Below are positions 16,984 to 26,181 of a stretch of 64,000 bases of DNA, piece after piece. The position numbers and the translations under genes were made by a program. Under the pieces are notes generated by a model. That model had not been told where the DNA came from, searched no databases, and was given only the letters and a program-made list of their open reading frames with translations. The stretch comes from Tannerella forsythia (lineage in GTDB: Bacteria > Bacteroidota > Bacteroidia > Bacteroidales > Tannerellaceae). Where the stretch lies: positions 124,001 through 188,000 of the forward strand of contig NZ_JUET01000119.1 of assembly GCF_001006485.1 (NCBI RefSeq), given 5' to 3'. Within the stretch, counting starts at the first letter, position 1; every line of letters begins with the position of its first letter.

Positions 16984-19900
16984 ATGATGCACAAGCAATC
17001 AGTATTGAAACACGGAATGGGCATGGCGTTCGGCCTGTTGCTTACAACAGGAGTGCCTTCCTTTTCGTCGTATGCAGAGAATGTGACTGTTGCCGTTACG
17101 CAGCAGTCAAGAACCGTTTCAGGAACGGTAGTGGATGAACAGGGCGTCCCTTTGCTGGGAGTGAACGTATCCGTTTCCGGTACAACTACGGGAACGATCA
17201 CCGACATTGACGGCAAATTTACACTCGAAGTACCGGCAGGAGCACAATTGACGTTCTCCTACATCGGTTTTATTTCCCAAACACTGCCCTCGTCCAACAA
17301 TTTATCGAGAGTGGTTTTAAAAGAAGACACTCAAAAGCTACAGGAGGTTGTAGTCGTAGGGTACGGTACCCAGCAGAAGAAGGACATCACCGGCTCGGTA
17401 GCTGTGGTGAATGCAGACGAGTTGTTGAAAACACCTTCGGCTTCGGCTACTCAGCAGTTGCAGGGACGTGCCGCCGGCGTAGTGATCGGTTCCACCGGTT
17501 CGCCCGGCTCGAAGTCGATGGTGCGTATCCGCGGTATCGGTACGGTCAATGATAACGGCCCGCTTTACGTGATCGACGGAGTGTCAACCCGTAACCAGAA
17601 CCTCAACAGCATCAACCCGAACGACATCGAGAGCATGCAGGTGTTGAAAGATGCGTCTTCGGCCGCGATCTACGGAGCAGAGGCCTCGAACGGTGTCATC
17701 CTGATCACCACGAAAAAAGGATTGAAAACCGCCCAGCGTCCGAAATTGACGTACGACGCGTACATCGGCGGATCGACGACTGGCAAGAAGTACGACGTTC
17801 TGAATGCCACCGACCGTCTGAACGTGGAATGGGCGGCACAAGCCAATGGCTACAAAATCAGAAACAGCAACGATCTGCCCTCGCATAAGCAATTCGGCAC
17901 CGGAGCCACCCCTTCCATCCCCAATTATCTCTCGACCAAAGGAGCAGAGGGGCAGCAACTGAACCCTGCCGATTACAGTTATCCGGCGAATCAAATGGTT
18001 CCCTGGGATGCCCAAGGAACAGACTGGTGGAACGAATTAAGCCGTACCGGAGTGATTCAGAACCATCAACTCTCTTTGCAAGGCGGTTCGAACCACGGCT
18101 CTTACCTGTTCTCGGCCAATTATTACGATCAGGAAGGAACGGTCATTCACCAGTATTTCCGTCGTTATCAGATCCGCGCCAATACGTCGTATAATGTACG
18201 CGACTGGTTGCGCGTGGGGGAAAACCTGACGTACGCATGGACAAAAGATAACGGTCTGGATGAAGATTCGGACGAGGCAACCCCTTATTCGTGGACGTAC
18301 CGCGCTTCGCCGTGGGTACCTGTCTATGATATACAGGGACATTTTGCCGGTTCGAAAATCGCCGGTACCGGAAACTTTATCAATCCGGTGGCTGATGCCA
18401 TTCGAAACAAAGACAATTACTGGTCGAATACCCGCATTTTCGGAAACATCTGGGGCGAAGTAGATTTCATGAAAGACCTGACCTTCCGTACCAGCTTCGG
18501 TATCGACTATGCCGGAAATTACAGTTACAGCATGTCGAAAAAAGATTTGGAATTCTCCGAATCGCCCGGGGCGAACGGATTGACCGAAGAAGCCGGCTTT
18601 AACTTCCGCTGGGTATGGACCAATACGTTAACATTCAACCGGACATTTAACGAAGTACACAAACTCAACTTACTGGTGGGGACCGAGGCCGTTCGCGACG
18701 GATTAGGACGGAAGATGCTGGGATATCGCCGGAATTACCTTTACGAAGACGATGTCAGAACCTGGACCTTGGATATGGGCGAATACAATAATTTCCGTAG
18801 AGCGGAATCCGACTACAAAGGCGAATATGCTTCGTTCGGTATTTTCGGACGCGCCAACTATTCGTTTGCCGATAAATACCTGTTGACGGCTACGGTACGG
18901 CGCGACGGCGTATCGCGTTTCTCCAAGTCGAACCGTTACGGAACCTTCCCGTCTGTCTCGGCTGCATGGCGTCTCTCGTCCGAAGAGTTTATGAAAGACT
19001 TCGAATGGCTCGACGACCTGAAACTGCGTGTCGGATACGGACAGGCCGGTAACTCGACCTTCCCGCGAGCTACGAACTTTATTTCAACTTATTCTACCAA
19101 TCCCAGTCGCACGAATTACGACTTCACTGGCAGACAAACATCTTCTCAGCTCGGTTACCGGATGGGTACCTTCGGCAACCCGGATACGAAGTGGGAGCGC
19201 GTAGAAACGACGAATATCGGTTTGGATGCCACCTTCCTCGAAGGTAAATTCTCGACCAATATAGAATGGTGGTATAAGAAAAGTACGGATATGCTGGTTG
19301 AGGCCGTTTATTCAAATCTGGCCGGAGGAGCAGACAAACCGTACATCAACATCGGCGACATGAAGAATACGGGAGTCGACTTTATGATCAACTATCAGGA
19401 CAGAAACGGTGATCTGTCGTGGAATGTCAATCTGAACGTTTCTACCTATAAAAATGAGGTCTTGAAAATTGGCGTTTCGGACAAGGCGGCCAAGTATGGC
19501 TACTCCGACCGTATTTCAGGCCCGGTTTCGCGTACGATGAAAGGTCGTCCGATCGGTGAATTTTACGGATATCAGATCGACGGATTCTATGAGTCGGAAG
19601 AAGAAGTAAAGGCATTGACTCCGCTGGGTGAAACGGCCGGGAAATTCGACCCGAAAACGTATATCGGTAAATTCAAATATCGCGATGTAGATGGCGACGG
19701 TAAGATTACGACCAACGATCGTGATGTGCTTGGCTCACCGCATCCCGATTTTACGGCGGGGTTGAATGTCGGACTGGGTTATAAAGGATTTGACTTCTCG
19801 ATGTTCTGGTATGCCTGTGTCGGAAACGAAATCTTCAACGGAGCCAAGTATTTTACCGACTTCTGGATGTTTAACGGGAACCGTTCGTCTCGTATGCGCG

Positions 19901-20259
19901 ATCTCTCATGGGAACCGGGCAAGAAGAATGCCATTTTGCCGATCCTTGACAAACAGGATAACAAATCCGGAACGAATGCGAACTCCTACTATGTGGAAGA
20001 TGGAACGTATGCACGGATGAAGCATATTACATTGGGATATACCCTCCCGAAGAACTGGCTCCGGAAAGCGACGATCGAGAACCTGCGCTTCTACGTGCAA
20101 GCGGAGAATCTACTGACGATCACAGGCTATAAGGGAATCGACCCTGAAGTAACGAACCGTGACAAAACGGCTTCGGGTGGCGATTTGGAAAAAGGAATCG
20201 ACGTAGGGGGAATTCCGAACAGCATCAAATTTATCTTTGGTGTCAATCTGGTATTCTGA
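16984..20259 (+). CDS. SusC/RagA-family TonB-dependent outer membrane protein
   Basis: A 1,091-aa TonB-linked receptor. After the signal peptide (ending near SSYAEN) comes a carboxypeptidase-regulatory-like domain (SGTVVDEQGVPLLGVNV, residues ~42-115). Then the SusC-type motif EVVVVGYGTQQKKDITGSV near residue 120 introduces the plug, followed by a 22-strand barrel ending in Val-Phe. With the SusD lipoprotein 32 bp downstream it should form a lidded importer for a glycan or peptide. No enzyme, SusE/F gene or anti-sigma/HTCS regulator lies nearby, so the substrate cannot be inferred. The upstream 280 bp are AT-rich with an inverted repeat. Confidence 0.95.
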   Translation: MMHKQSVLKHGMGMAFGLLLTTGVPSFSSYAENVTVAVTQQSRTVSGTVVDEQGVPLLGVNVSVSGTTTGTITDIDGKFTLEVPAGAQLTFSYIGFISQTLPSSNNLSRVVLKEDTQKLQEVVVVGYGTQQKKDITGSVAVVNADELLKTPSASATQQLQGRAAGVVIGSTGSPGSKSMVRIRGIGTVNDNGPLYVIDGVSTRNQNLNSINPNDIESMQVLKDASSAAIYGAEASNGVILITTKKGLKTAQRPKLTYDAYIGGSTTGKKYDVLNATDRLNVEWAAQANGYKIRNSNDLPSHKQFGTGATPSIPNYLSTKGAEGQQLNPADYSYPANQMVPWDAQGTDWWNELSRTGVIQNHQLSLQGGSNHGSYLFSANYYDQEGTVIHQYFRRYQIRANTSYNVRDWLRVGENLTYAWTKDNGLDEDSDEATPYSWTYRASPWVPVYDIQGHFAGSKIAGTGNFINPVADAIRNKDNYWSNTRIFGNIWGEVDFMKDLTFRTSFGIDYAGNYSYSMSKKDLEFSESPGANGLTEEAGFNFRWVWTNTLTFNRTFNEVHKLNLLVGTEAVRDGLGRKMLGYRRNYLYEDDVRTWTLDMGEYNNFRRAESDYKGEYASFGIFGRANYSFADKYLLTATVRRDGVSRFSKSNRYGTFPSVSAAWRLSSEEFMKDFEWLDDLKLRVGYGQAGNSTFPRATNFISTYSTNPSRTNYDFTGRQTSSQLGYRMGTFGNPDTKWERVETTNIGLDATFLEGKFSTNIEWWYKKSTDMLVEAVYSNLAGGADKPYINIGDMKNTGVDFMINYQDRNGDLSWNVNLNVSTYKNEVLKIGVSDKAAKYGYSDRISGPVSRTMKGRPIGEFYGYQIDGFYESEEEVKALTPLGETAGKFDPKTYIGKFKYRDVDGDGKITTNDRDVLGSPHPDFTAGLNVGLGYKGFDFSMFWYACVGNEIFNGAKYFTDFWMFNGNRSSRMRDLSWEPGKKNAILPILDKQDNKSGTNANSYYVEDGTYARMKHITLGYTLPKNWLRKATIENLRFYVQAENLLTITGYKGIDPEVTNRDKTASGGDLEKGIDVGGIPNSIKFIFGVNLVF

Positions 20260-20291
20260 AGTAAATATGTATCATCTTAAAAAATAACATC

Positions 20292-22052
20292 ATGAAACGA
20301 ATTATATATACCATCACTCTGACAGCCGCAGTTCTGGGGATGACTTCATGCGGCGAAAACTTTCTTTACAAAGATCCTCAGGGCAGCTTTTCAGGTGACA
20401 TGTTGGAAAACGCGCAGGGGGTAGAATTGCTTACGACCAACGCATATGCGAATCTGACGGAGAACGGCTGGGGAGCGACGCCCTTTAACTGGGTATTCGG
20501 CAGTATTATCGGCGGTGATGCCAACAAAGGCTCGTCTGCCGGCGACCAATCCGTTATCAACGAAATAGAAACGTATGCTCCGCTCACGACGAACGATTAC
20601 GTACGGCAAAAATGGGAATGGACCTATAAAGGGGTACAGCGATGTAATATTGCATTGAGAGCCCTGAAGAAAGCCAAAGATATAGCCGCGGATGTAGCTA
20701 AATCGCGCGAAGGCGAGCTGTTCTTCCTGCGTTCGCTGTATTACTTCGAAGGGGTGAAACTCATGGGACCGGCATCACTGGCATGGATACCGTGGGACAA
20801 TGAAGAAGACGATCCGAAAGTGTACAACGGAACGGATATCTACCCGAACATCATGGCAGAAATCGATCAGGCGATCTCGTTATTGCCGGAGAAACAGAGC
20901 GAAGTAGGACGTGTCAATGTATGGGCTGCCAAAGCCTTGAAAGCAAAGATGCTGATGCAACAGGGGAAAATGGCCGAAGCCAAACCGGTCTTAGCCGACC
21001 TGTTAGCCAACGGACAGACATCGAACGGATTGAAATACGGGCTAGAAGACGACCTGAACAACAATTTCAACGCCTTCAAGGATAACGGTAAAGAATCGAT
21101 CTTCGCCGTGCAGCATTCGCTCGACGCCAACAACAACGGATTACCGGGCTATTCGCTGAACTTCCCGCATAACGTGAACAAAAATGCACCGGGCGGATGC
21201 TGCGGATTTTTCCAGCCGTCATACGATCTGGTCAACTCGTATCAAGTCGATGCCGACGGACTGCCGTATCTCGACTATTCTTACCGAAGCAAGCCCAGCG
21301 TGTCGGTGTTCGACGGAAGCGCACCGGCCGGCAGCCAGTTTAAAAATGACTTCACGATTGCCGTAGACCCGCGTCTCGACTTTGCCGTAGGACGTCAGGG
21401 CGTGCCGTATAAAGACTGGGACATCTGCTTTAAAGACGGTTACGGAATCCGCGACAAAGGAAACGGCGGCATCTTCCTGCCCAAGAAACACGTCTGGACG
21501 AAAGCCGAAGAAGAGGCCGGTTATGCTTCGCGCAGCCGTTATGCAGGCTGGGCGCCAGCTGTGGCCTTGAACATGCAATACCTCTCGGTGCGCGATATGA
21601 TTCTGCTTTATGCCGAATGTTTAGCCAACGACGGCGAATTATCGGCTGCCATGGAGCAAGTGAATAAAATTCGCACCCGTGCCGGTAACGCAGCCAATAT
21701 CATTCAATTCCCCGACGGAAAGGGACAGAAATATGTAGTCAAAACCTATCCGTCTACTCACGCCGCGTTTACGGACAAAAATACGTGTATTACAGCCATC
21801 CGCTTCGAGCGCAAGTTGGAACTGGCCATGGAAGGACAACGATGGTACGACTATGCACGGTGGGGAAAAGAAGTGATGAAGAAAGAAACTTCAGCGTACG
21901 TAATGTACGAGAAACAGTACCTCTCGAAGTTTGCTTCGGCATCGACAACGTTTGATAAGGTATATTTCTTTGTGCCCGACGCTCAGATCAAAGATAAAGG
22001 AGTAGACGAAAACGGTAAGCCTTACCTCGTTCAGAACGATCTGTGGAAGTAA
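20292..22052 (+). CDS. SusD/RagB-family nutrient-binding lipoprotein
   Basis: A 586-aa lipoprotein with lipobox Cys20 (GMTSC). It has the SusD family's helical TPR-like N-terminal half (for example WEWTYKGVQRCNIALRAL split over residues ~113-130) and the conserved C-terminal RFERKLELAMEGQRWYDYARWG region near residue 505. It caps the SusC barrel at the cell surface and captures ligand. It follows susC by 32 bp and is closed by a strong terminator at 22089-22127, so the pair forms a two-gene operon. Confidence 0.95.
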   Translation: MKRIIYTITLTAAVLGMTSCGENFLYKDPQGSFSGDMLENAQGVELLTTNAYANLTENGWGATPFNWVFGSIIGGDANKGSSAGDQSVINEIETYAPLTTNDYVRQKWEWTYKGVQRCNIALRALKKAKDIAADVAKSREGELFFLRSLYYFEGVKLMGPASLAWIPWDNEEDDPKVYNGTDIYPNIMAEIDQAISLLPEKQSEVGRVNVWAAKALKAKMLMQQGKMAEAKPVLADLLANGQTSNGLKYGLEDDLNNNFNAFKDNGKESIFAVQHSLDANNNGLPGYSLNFPHNVNKNAPGGCCGFFQPSYDLVNSYQVDADGLPYLDYSYRSKPSVSVFDGSAPAGSQFKNDFTIAVDPRLDFAVGRQGVPYKDWDICFKDGYGIRDKGNGGIFLPKKHVWTKAEEEAGYASRSRYAGWAPAVALNMQYLSVRDMILLYAECLANDGELSAAMEQVNKIRTRAGNAANIIQFPDGKGQKYVVKTYPSTHAAFTDKNTCITAIRFERKLELAMEGQRWYDYARWGKEVMKKETSAYVMYEKQYLSKFASASTTFDKVYFFVPDAQIKDKGVDENGKPYLVQNDLWK

Positions 22053-22088
22053 ATCGAATTGAATCGTTCACGTAATCCGTAAAAAGAG

Positions 22089-22127
22089 GGTGTGCCAAAA
22101 TACAATATTTTGGCACACCTTTTTTCT
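22089..22127 (+). terminator. Intrinsic terminator of the susCD operon
   Basis: A perfect 14-bp stem from GGTGTGCCAAAATA to its complement TATTTTGGCACACC around a 3-base loop, followed by a T run. The other side is also A/T rich, so it may also stop transcripts arriving from the minus-strand dcw cluster. Confidence 0.9.
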
Positions 22128-22256
22128 CTCACAGGTATCCGATAAGCTATTGAAACATTTGAAAAAGCGATCAGCCGTTTTCAGCCGTTAGAAACAATCC
22201 AACGCCCGAAGGCCAAAATCAGACCTTCAAAGTTCGTCCGCGAACAAGAAAAGTAA

Positions 22257-22706
22257 TCATGCGAGCAGCCTTTTCACGACCTCGGAGATGGCTCCGCCTT
22301 CGGCCTTACCGGATAAGGTTTTCGAAGCAACCCCCATCACCTTGCCCATTTCTTTGAGTGAAGTTGCACCGACCTGAGCAATGATTTTTTTCACCTCCGC
22401 TTCAAGCGCTTCGGGCGACAGTTGACTGGGCAGATAGCCTTCGAGCGCTTTCACCTGTTCCAACTCTGCCTCGGCAAGGTCGGCACGATGCTGCTCGGTA
22501 TAAATGCGGGCGGATTCACGACCTTGTTTAACTAACTTCTGAAGGATTTTCAATGCCGCCTCGTCGGTGAGCAGGTCATCAGCTCCCGGAGCGGTCTTGG
22601 CTTCCAGAAAGTATTTCTTCGCGTTACGAAGGGCTTCCAGTTTTACTTTGTCTTTCGCCAGCATGGCGGCTTTGATGTCGTTACTAACCTGATCGAATAT
22701 ACTCAT
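22257..22706 (-). CDS. GatB/YqeY domain-containing protein
   Basis: A 149-aa helical protein of the YqeY family, homologous to the tail domain of the GatB amidotransferase subunit; its role is unknown, perhaps tRNA-related. Family motifs include RNAKKYFLEAK near residue 30 and the glycine-containing MGKVMGVASKTLSGKAEG near the C-terminus. I start at ATG 22706 (MSIFDQV), since the frame upstream needs a TTG inside the ftsZ-proximal gap. It is the last gene of the division cluster, 33 bp after ftsZ. Confidence 0.88.
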   Translation of the reverse strand: MSIFDQVSNDIKAAMLAKDKVKLEALRNAKKYFLEAKTAPGADDLLTDEAALKILQKLVKQGRESARIYTEQHRADLAEAELEQVKALEGYLPSQLSPEALEAEVKKIIAQVGATSLKEMGKVMGVASKTLSGKAEGGAISEVVKRLLA

Positions 22707-22739
22707 ATTGTTTATTTTAAATTGTTCGTGCGTCAATGA

Positions 22740-24113
22740 TTATCCTATTCTAAAACTGATTTTAGGCTTACCCGACTGCGGGGACTGTGTGTCAGGCGTG
22801 TGGGCTTGATGCTCTCCGGCATTTTTGCTGCGGGCGCGAAGCAGTAGCTTAGGGTCGCGATTGTATGTCGGATTCTCTTCCAGCAAGGTGATGATTGCAT
22901 CGTCATCCAGTTCGTTGGCCGTCAACACGGCAATGCTTGCATTCATGACCTTGTGCGGGATGCGCTTACTTCCCAATTTCTTGCCATAATACTTCGCAAT
23001 CAACTCTTTCTCACGCTCTTTCGTCCGGAGACGTTCTTCCTCTTCCATGATCTCGGCTTCGCTCATACGCGCGCGCTTACTGTCGTGAATATCTTTGATT
23101 TCAGGGATTGATTCCAGATCGAAACCGGTGGCCAGCACCGTGAATTTAACCTTTCCTTTCAGTGATTCGTCGATGGCCGTTCCCCAGATCACCTCAATGT
23201 CTTCGCCGAACTGTTTCATAAACTCCGTCATATAGCGCACCTCATCCATCCGCAGCTCGTTGCCGTCCGCCTCCTGAGTGTTACTGCTGAACGAGATATT
23301 GAAAAGAATCTTCTTGGCATTCGAGATCTCGTTGTTATTGAGCAGCGGTGACCGGAGCGCATCCTGAATGGCTTGCTCCAGCCGGCCTTCCCCTTCGCCG
23401 TATCCATTGCTGATCAACGCTACGCCTCCATTCTGCAAGGTCGTCTTTACATCGGCAAAGTCGAGATTGATGACACCGTCGAGCGTGATAATCTCGGCAA
23501 TACTCTTGGCGGCGATGGTCAGCGTATCGTCCGCTTTTTTAAAGGCATTGAGCATCGTCAGATCGGCATAGATTTCGTTCAGCCGCTCGTTGTTCACGAC
23601 TAACAGCGCATCCACGTTCCGGCTGATCGCTTCGACGCCGTTCAAGGCCTGAATGATTTTGGGCGGGCCTTCGAAAAGAAACGGAATCGTGACGATACCG
23701 ACCGTCAGAATCCCCATATCTTTGGCTATTTGAGCAATCACCGGAGCCGCCCCCGTCCCGGTGCCGCCTCCCATCCCGGCAGTGATGAAGACCATCTTCG
23801 TACCATCGTTCAGCATCGTGTGGATTTCTTCTTCGCTCTCTCTGGCCGCCAGTTCGGCACGCTCCGGATTATTTCCCGCGCCAAGTCCTTCGGTCACCGT
23901 GCGTCCCAGAGCAATCTTGACCGGCACTTCCGAACGCGACAACGCCTGACTGTCCGTATTGCAAAGCACAAAAGAAACATCGTGGATACCCTCCTTATAC
24001 ATATGTGTGACAGCGTTTCCGCCGCCACCACCGACACCGACCACTTTGATGATCTTACGCGTATCTGTCGGGAGATTGAATTGTAATATCGTATCACTCA
24101 TAATCGTATGCAT
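22740..24113 (-). CDS. ftsZ: Cell division protein FtsZ
   Basis: A 457-aa tubulin-like GTPase that forms the cytokinetic Z ring. The N-terminal GTPase domain has GVGGGGGNAV near residue 26, the signature GGGTGTG at 115-121 and the T7 loop INLDFADV that completes the active site of the next subunit. After the core (~residue 330) there is a charged linker and the end KPKISFRIG, which may bind FtsA. ATG 24101 (MSDTILQ) is an equally possible start. It follows ftsA by 12 bp. Confidence 0.97.
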   Translation of the reverse strand: MHTIMSDTILQFNLPTDTRKIIKVVGVGGGGGNAVTHMYKEGIHDVSFVLCNTDSQALSRSEVPVKIALGRTVTEGLGAGNNPERAELAARESEEEIHTMLNDGTKMVFITAGMGGGTGTGAAPVIAQIAKDMGILTVGIVTIPFLFEGPPKIIQALNGVEAISRNVDALLVVNNERLNEIYADLTMLNAFKKADDTLTIAAKSIAEIITLDGVINLDFADVKTTLQNGGVALISNGYGEGEGRLEQAIQDALRSPLLNNNEISNAKKILFNISFSSNTQEADGNELRMDEVRYMTEFMKQFGEDIEVIWGTAIDESLKGKVKFTVLATGFDLESIPEIKDIHDSKRARMSEAEIMEEEERLRTKEREKELIAKYYGKKLGSKRIPHKVMNASIAVLTANELDDDAIITLLEENPTYNRDPKLLLRARSKNAGEHQAHTPDTQSPQSGKPKISFRIG

Positions 24114-24125
24114 TTATTTTGCTGT

Positions 24126-25448
24126 TTAATCTTCGTCGAAAAATCCTTTGGCAAATTTTCCGAATCCACCCAAAAGGCTGCTTTTCTTCTGTTTTGAAGG
24201 CTTCTTCGGAGCCGGTTTCTCCGGCTCTTCCTCCTGTTCCGAGTCGTGATCATCTTCCGTCACGGGATCGGAGTCTGTCGTTCGTTGTTGGTGGAGGAGT
24301 TCGATACAATTTTCCGTCCCCTGTAACAGAACGGCGATCGCACTCATGTATCGCGGGTTGCCTACCATATCGTTTTCGTTTTCGATCAGCCCTTTCCGAA
24401 TCGCCGAATAACGAACATCCAGCCTGAAACGTTCGCGTACCATCTCCTGTAAATTTTTCAATGACGAGGCACCGCCCGTGAGTACAATTCCTGCACCTAA
24501 TGCGTCTTTCAGATCGTTTTCTTCCAGCCGTGCATAGACATTCTCGACAATTTCCTTGGCACGCGCCTCAACGACGGTATTGATCTCGCTCATATCGATC
24601 TCCCGCATACCGGTTCCTTCCATTGCTCCCAAGGAGACTGTTCCGTCCTGGGTCTTATCGGGCATGGCATCGCCATACGTGATTTTCAGTCGCTCCGCTT
24701 CCGAGGCTACGAGATGAAGACTTGTCAGGTCGCGCGTAATCAGATTGCCACCCAGCGGGATTACGGACAAATGTTTCAGCGCCCCGTTCTTGTAAACGAC
24801 GAGGGAAGTGACACCGGCGCCGAAGTCGATCACCGCACATCCCAATTCTTTCTCGTCGGGGCTTAGCATGGCATCGGCCAAGGCGAGAGGCGATACAATA
24901 ATGCCGGCGACTGTAATATGCGCCTGATTCTCGATGCTGTTGATGACGGACTTGCGGATGATCGGCTGCCCCACAATCAGTTTATATCGCGCTTCAATAC
25001 GTTTGCAGGGGATGCCTACCGGGTTTGTTGTACGCTTGTCGTCGAGATAGTATACCGGAGGAGCGATAGCCAGCACGTCAAGCATATCCGGATGATAGTT
25101 TCCGCACTGGCTGTTCAGGATTCGGATATCTTCTTCCGTCACGAAAGCATCGGCATTGATCGTACGCACTTCGGAATGGTCGATCGAACGAAGAGATTGC
25201 CCTCCTATCCCGATATACACCTTCTCAATACGGGAATTCGGGAGTTTGTTTTGCAACTCCAGAATAAGTCGTTTGATACGAATGGCTGTCTCCGCTACAT
25301 TGTGGATACACCCACGCTGAATACATAAGGTCGACTCTTTGACCTCATCGGCTACCAGCGTAAATGTCCCCCGAGCATTTTTCTTCCCGATTATTCCGAC
25401 CAGATGAGAAGTTCCCAAGTAAATCGCTACAATATAATCTGTCACCAT
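24126..25448 (-). CDS. ftsA: Cell division protein FtsA
   Basis: A 440-aa actin-like ATPase that ties FtsZ to the membrane. Visible features are the N-terminal phosphate loop (AIYLGTSHLVGII), the SHS2 insertion, phosphate-2 (GCAVIDFGAGVTSL) and the adenosine site GIVLTGGASSL near residue 330. A ~60-residue acidic then Lys/Pro-rich tail precedes a C-terminal helix with FGKFAKGFF, a plausible amphipathic membrane anchor. ATG 25448 is preferred over an upstream TTG; it lies 4 bp after the ftsQ stop. Confidence 0.96.
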   Translation of the reverse strand: MVTDYIVAIYLGTSHLVGIIGKKNARGTFTLVADEVKESTLCIQRGCIHNVAETAIRIKRLILELQNKLPNSRIEKVYIGIGGQSLRSIDHSEVRTINADAFVTEEDIRILNSQCGNYHPDMLDVLAIAPPVYYLDDKRTTNPVGIPCKRIEARYKLIVGQPIIRKSVINSIENQAHITVAGIIVSPLALADAMLSPDEKELGCAVIDFGAGVTSLVVYKNGALKHLSVIPLGGNLITRDLTSLHLVASEAERLKITYGDAMPDKTQDGTVSLGAMEGTGMREIDMSEINTVVEARAKEIVENVYARLEENDLKDALGAGIVLTGGASSLKNLQEMVRERFRLDVRYSAIRKGLIENENDMVGNPRYMSAIAVLLQGTENCIELLHQQRTTDSDPVTEDDHDSEQEEEPEKPAPKKPSKQKKSSLLGGFGKFAKGFFDED

Positions 25449-25452
25449 AAGT

Positions 25453-26181
25453 TTATTTTTTTGTACAAACAATCTGGTTTCTGTATTTCAAATTAATAAT
25501 CCTGTATTTCTCCCAGCCCACTTTGGGGATTGCCTGCTCATAAAAGAGCTGCAAATGATCCATTTTTTCCCTGAAGTCATCAAGACTGCCCAGGAAGATA
25601 CGATGATCTCCTACCCGCGGGATCAGTTCTACTTCCTTATTGGGATAAACATAGATCTGTTCGATTTGGTTGTTCCAAAAATCATGTTTCTGCAAAAATA
25701 GTGCAAATTTATATAAATCCGTCGTTGCAAACGATTTTTCTATGATTCCGTTGGCAATCGGAAGGTAAGTTGCATAACGCGGACTGACGGGCATGGTATG
25801 TCCGCGTTCATCGACATAATAACTCCCCTGTGTGCTGAAAACGCGTAAGACAGGCGTTTTTTGCGTAACTTCAATATGGATGTTACCCGACGGCGTTTTA
25901 TATACATTCACACGGTCTATCAATTCATTGCCGGCTATTTTTCGCTCGATCGTTTCGGTATTGATATCTCGAAGACGCTGATTGATCGGGTAAAGCGAGG
26001 TGTGTTTAAGGATAGAAAGGACATCGTGTCTGTCGATAAAATGCCTGTCCGCACTGTCTTTAACAACGACCGTCACCCGGTGGCATACACCGTCTTCTTC
26101 TTTACCGTTCATAAGGATAACGGAAAAGACAAGGTAGCAAAAGAGCACCACGGCTACGATGACGGACAGGATTTTTTTCAT
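25453..26181 (-). CDS. ftsQ: Cell division protein FtsQ
   Basis: A 242-aa bitopic membrane protein: a short cytoplasmic N-terminus, one membrane helix (residues ~4-24) and a periplasmic part with a POTRA-type domain followed by the FtsQ beta domain (RVNVYKTPSGNIHIEV, ERGHTMPV, LIPRVGDHRIFLG). It links early and late divisome proteins. The start overlaps the murC stop by 4 bp, pointing to translational coupling. Confidence 0.9.
   Translation of the reverse strand: MKKILSVIVAVVLFCYLVFSVILMNGKEEDGVCHRVTVVVKDSADRHFIDRHDVLSILKHTSLYPINQRLRDINTETIERKIAGNELIDRVNVYKTPSGNIHIEVTQKTPVLRVFSTQGSYYVDERGHTMPVSPRYATYLPIANGIIEKSFATTDLYKFALFLQKHDFWNNQIEQIYVYPNKEVELIPRVGDHRIFLGSLDDFREKMDHLQLFYEQAIPKVGWEKYRIINLKYRNQIVCTKK

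Noticed and set aside
24119-24427. A 102-codon plus-strand frame
   Set aside because: Antisense to the ftsA tail; reflects its Lys/Pro/Glu codons.
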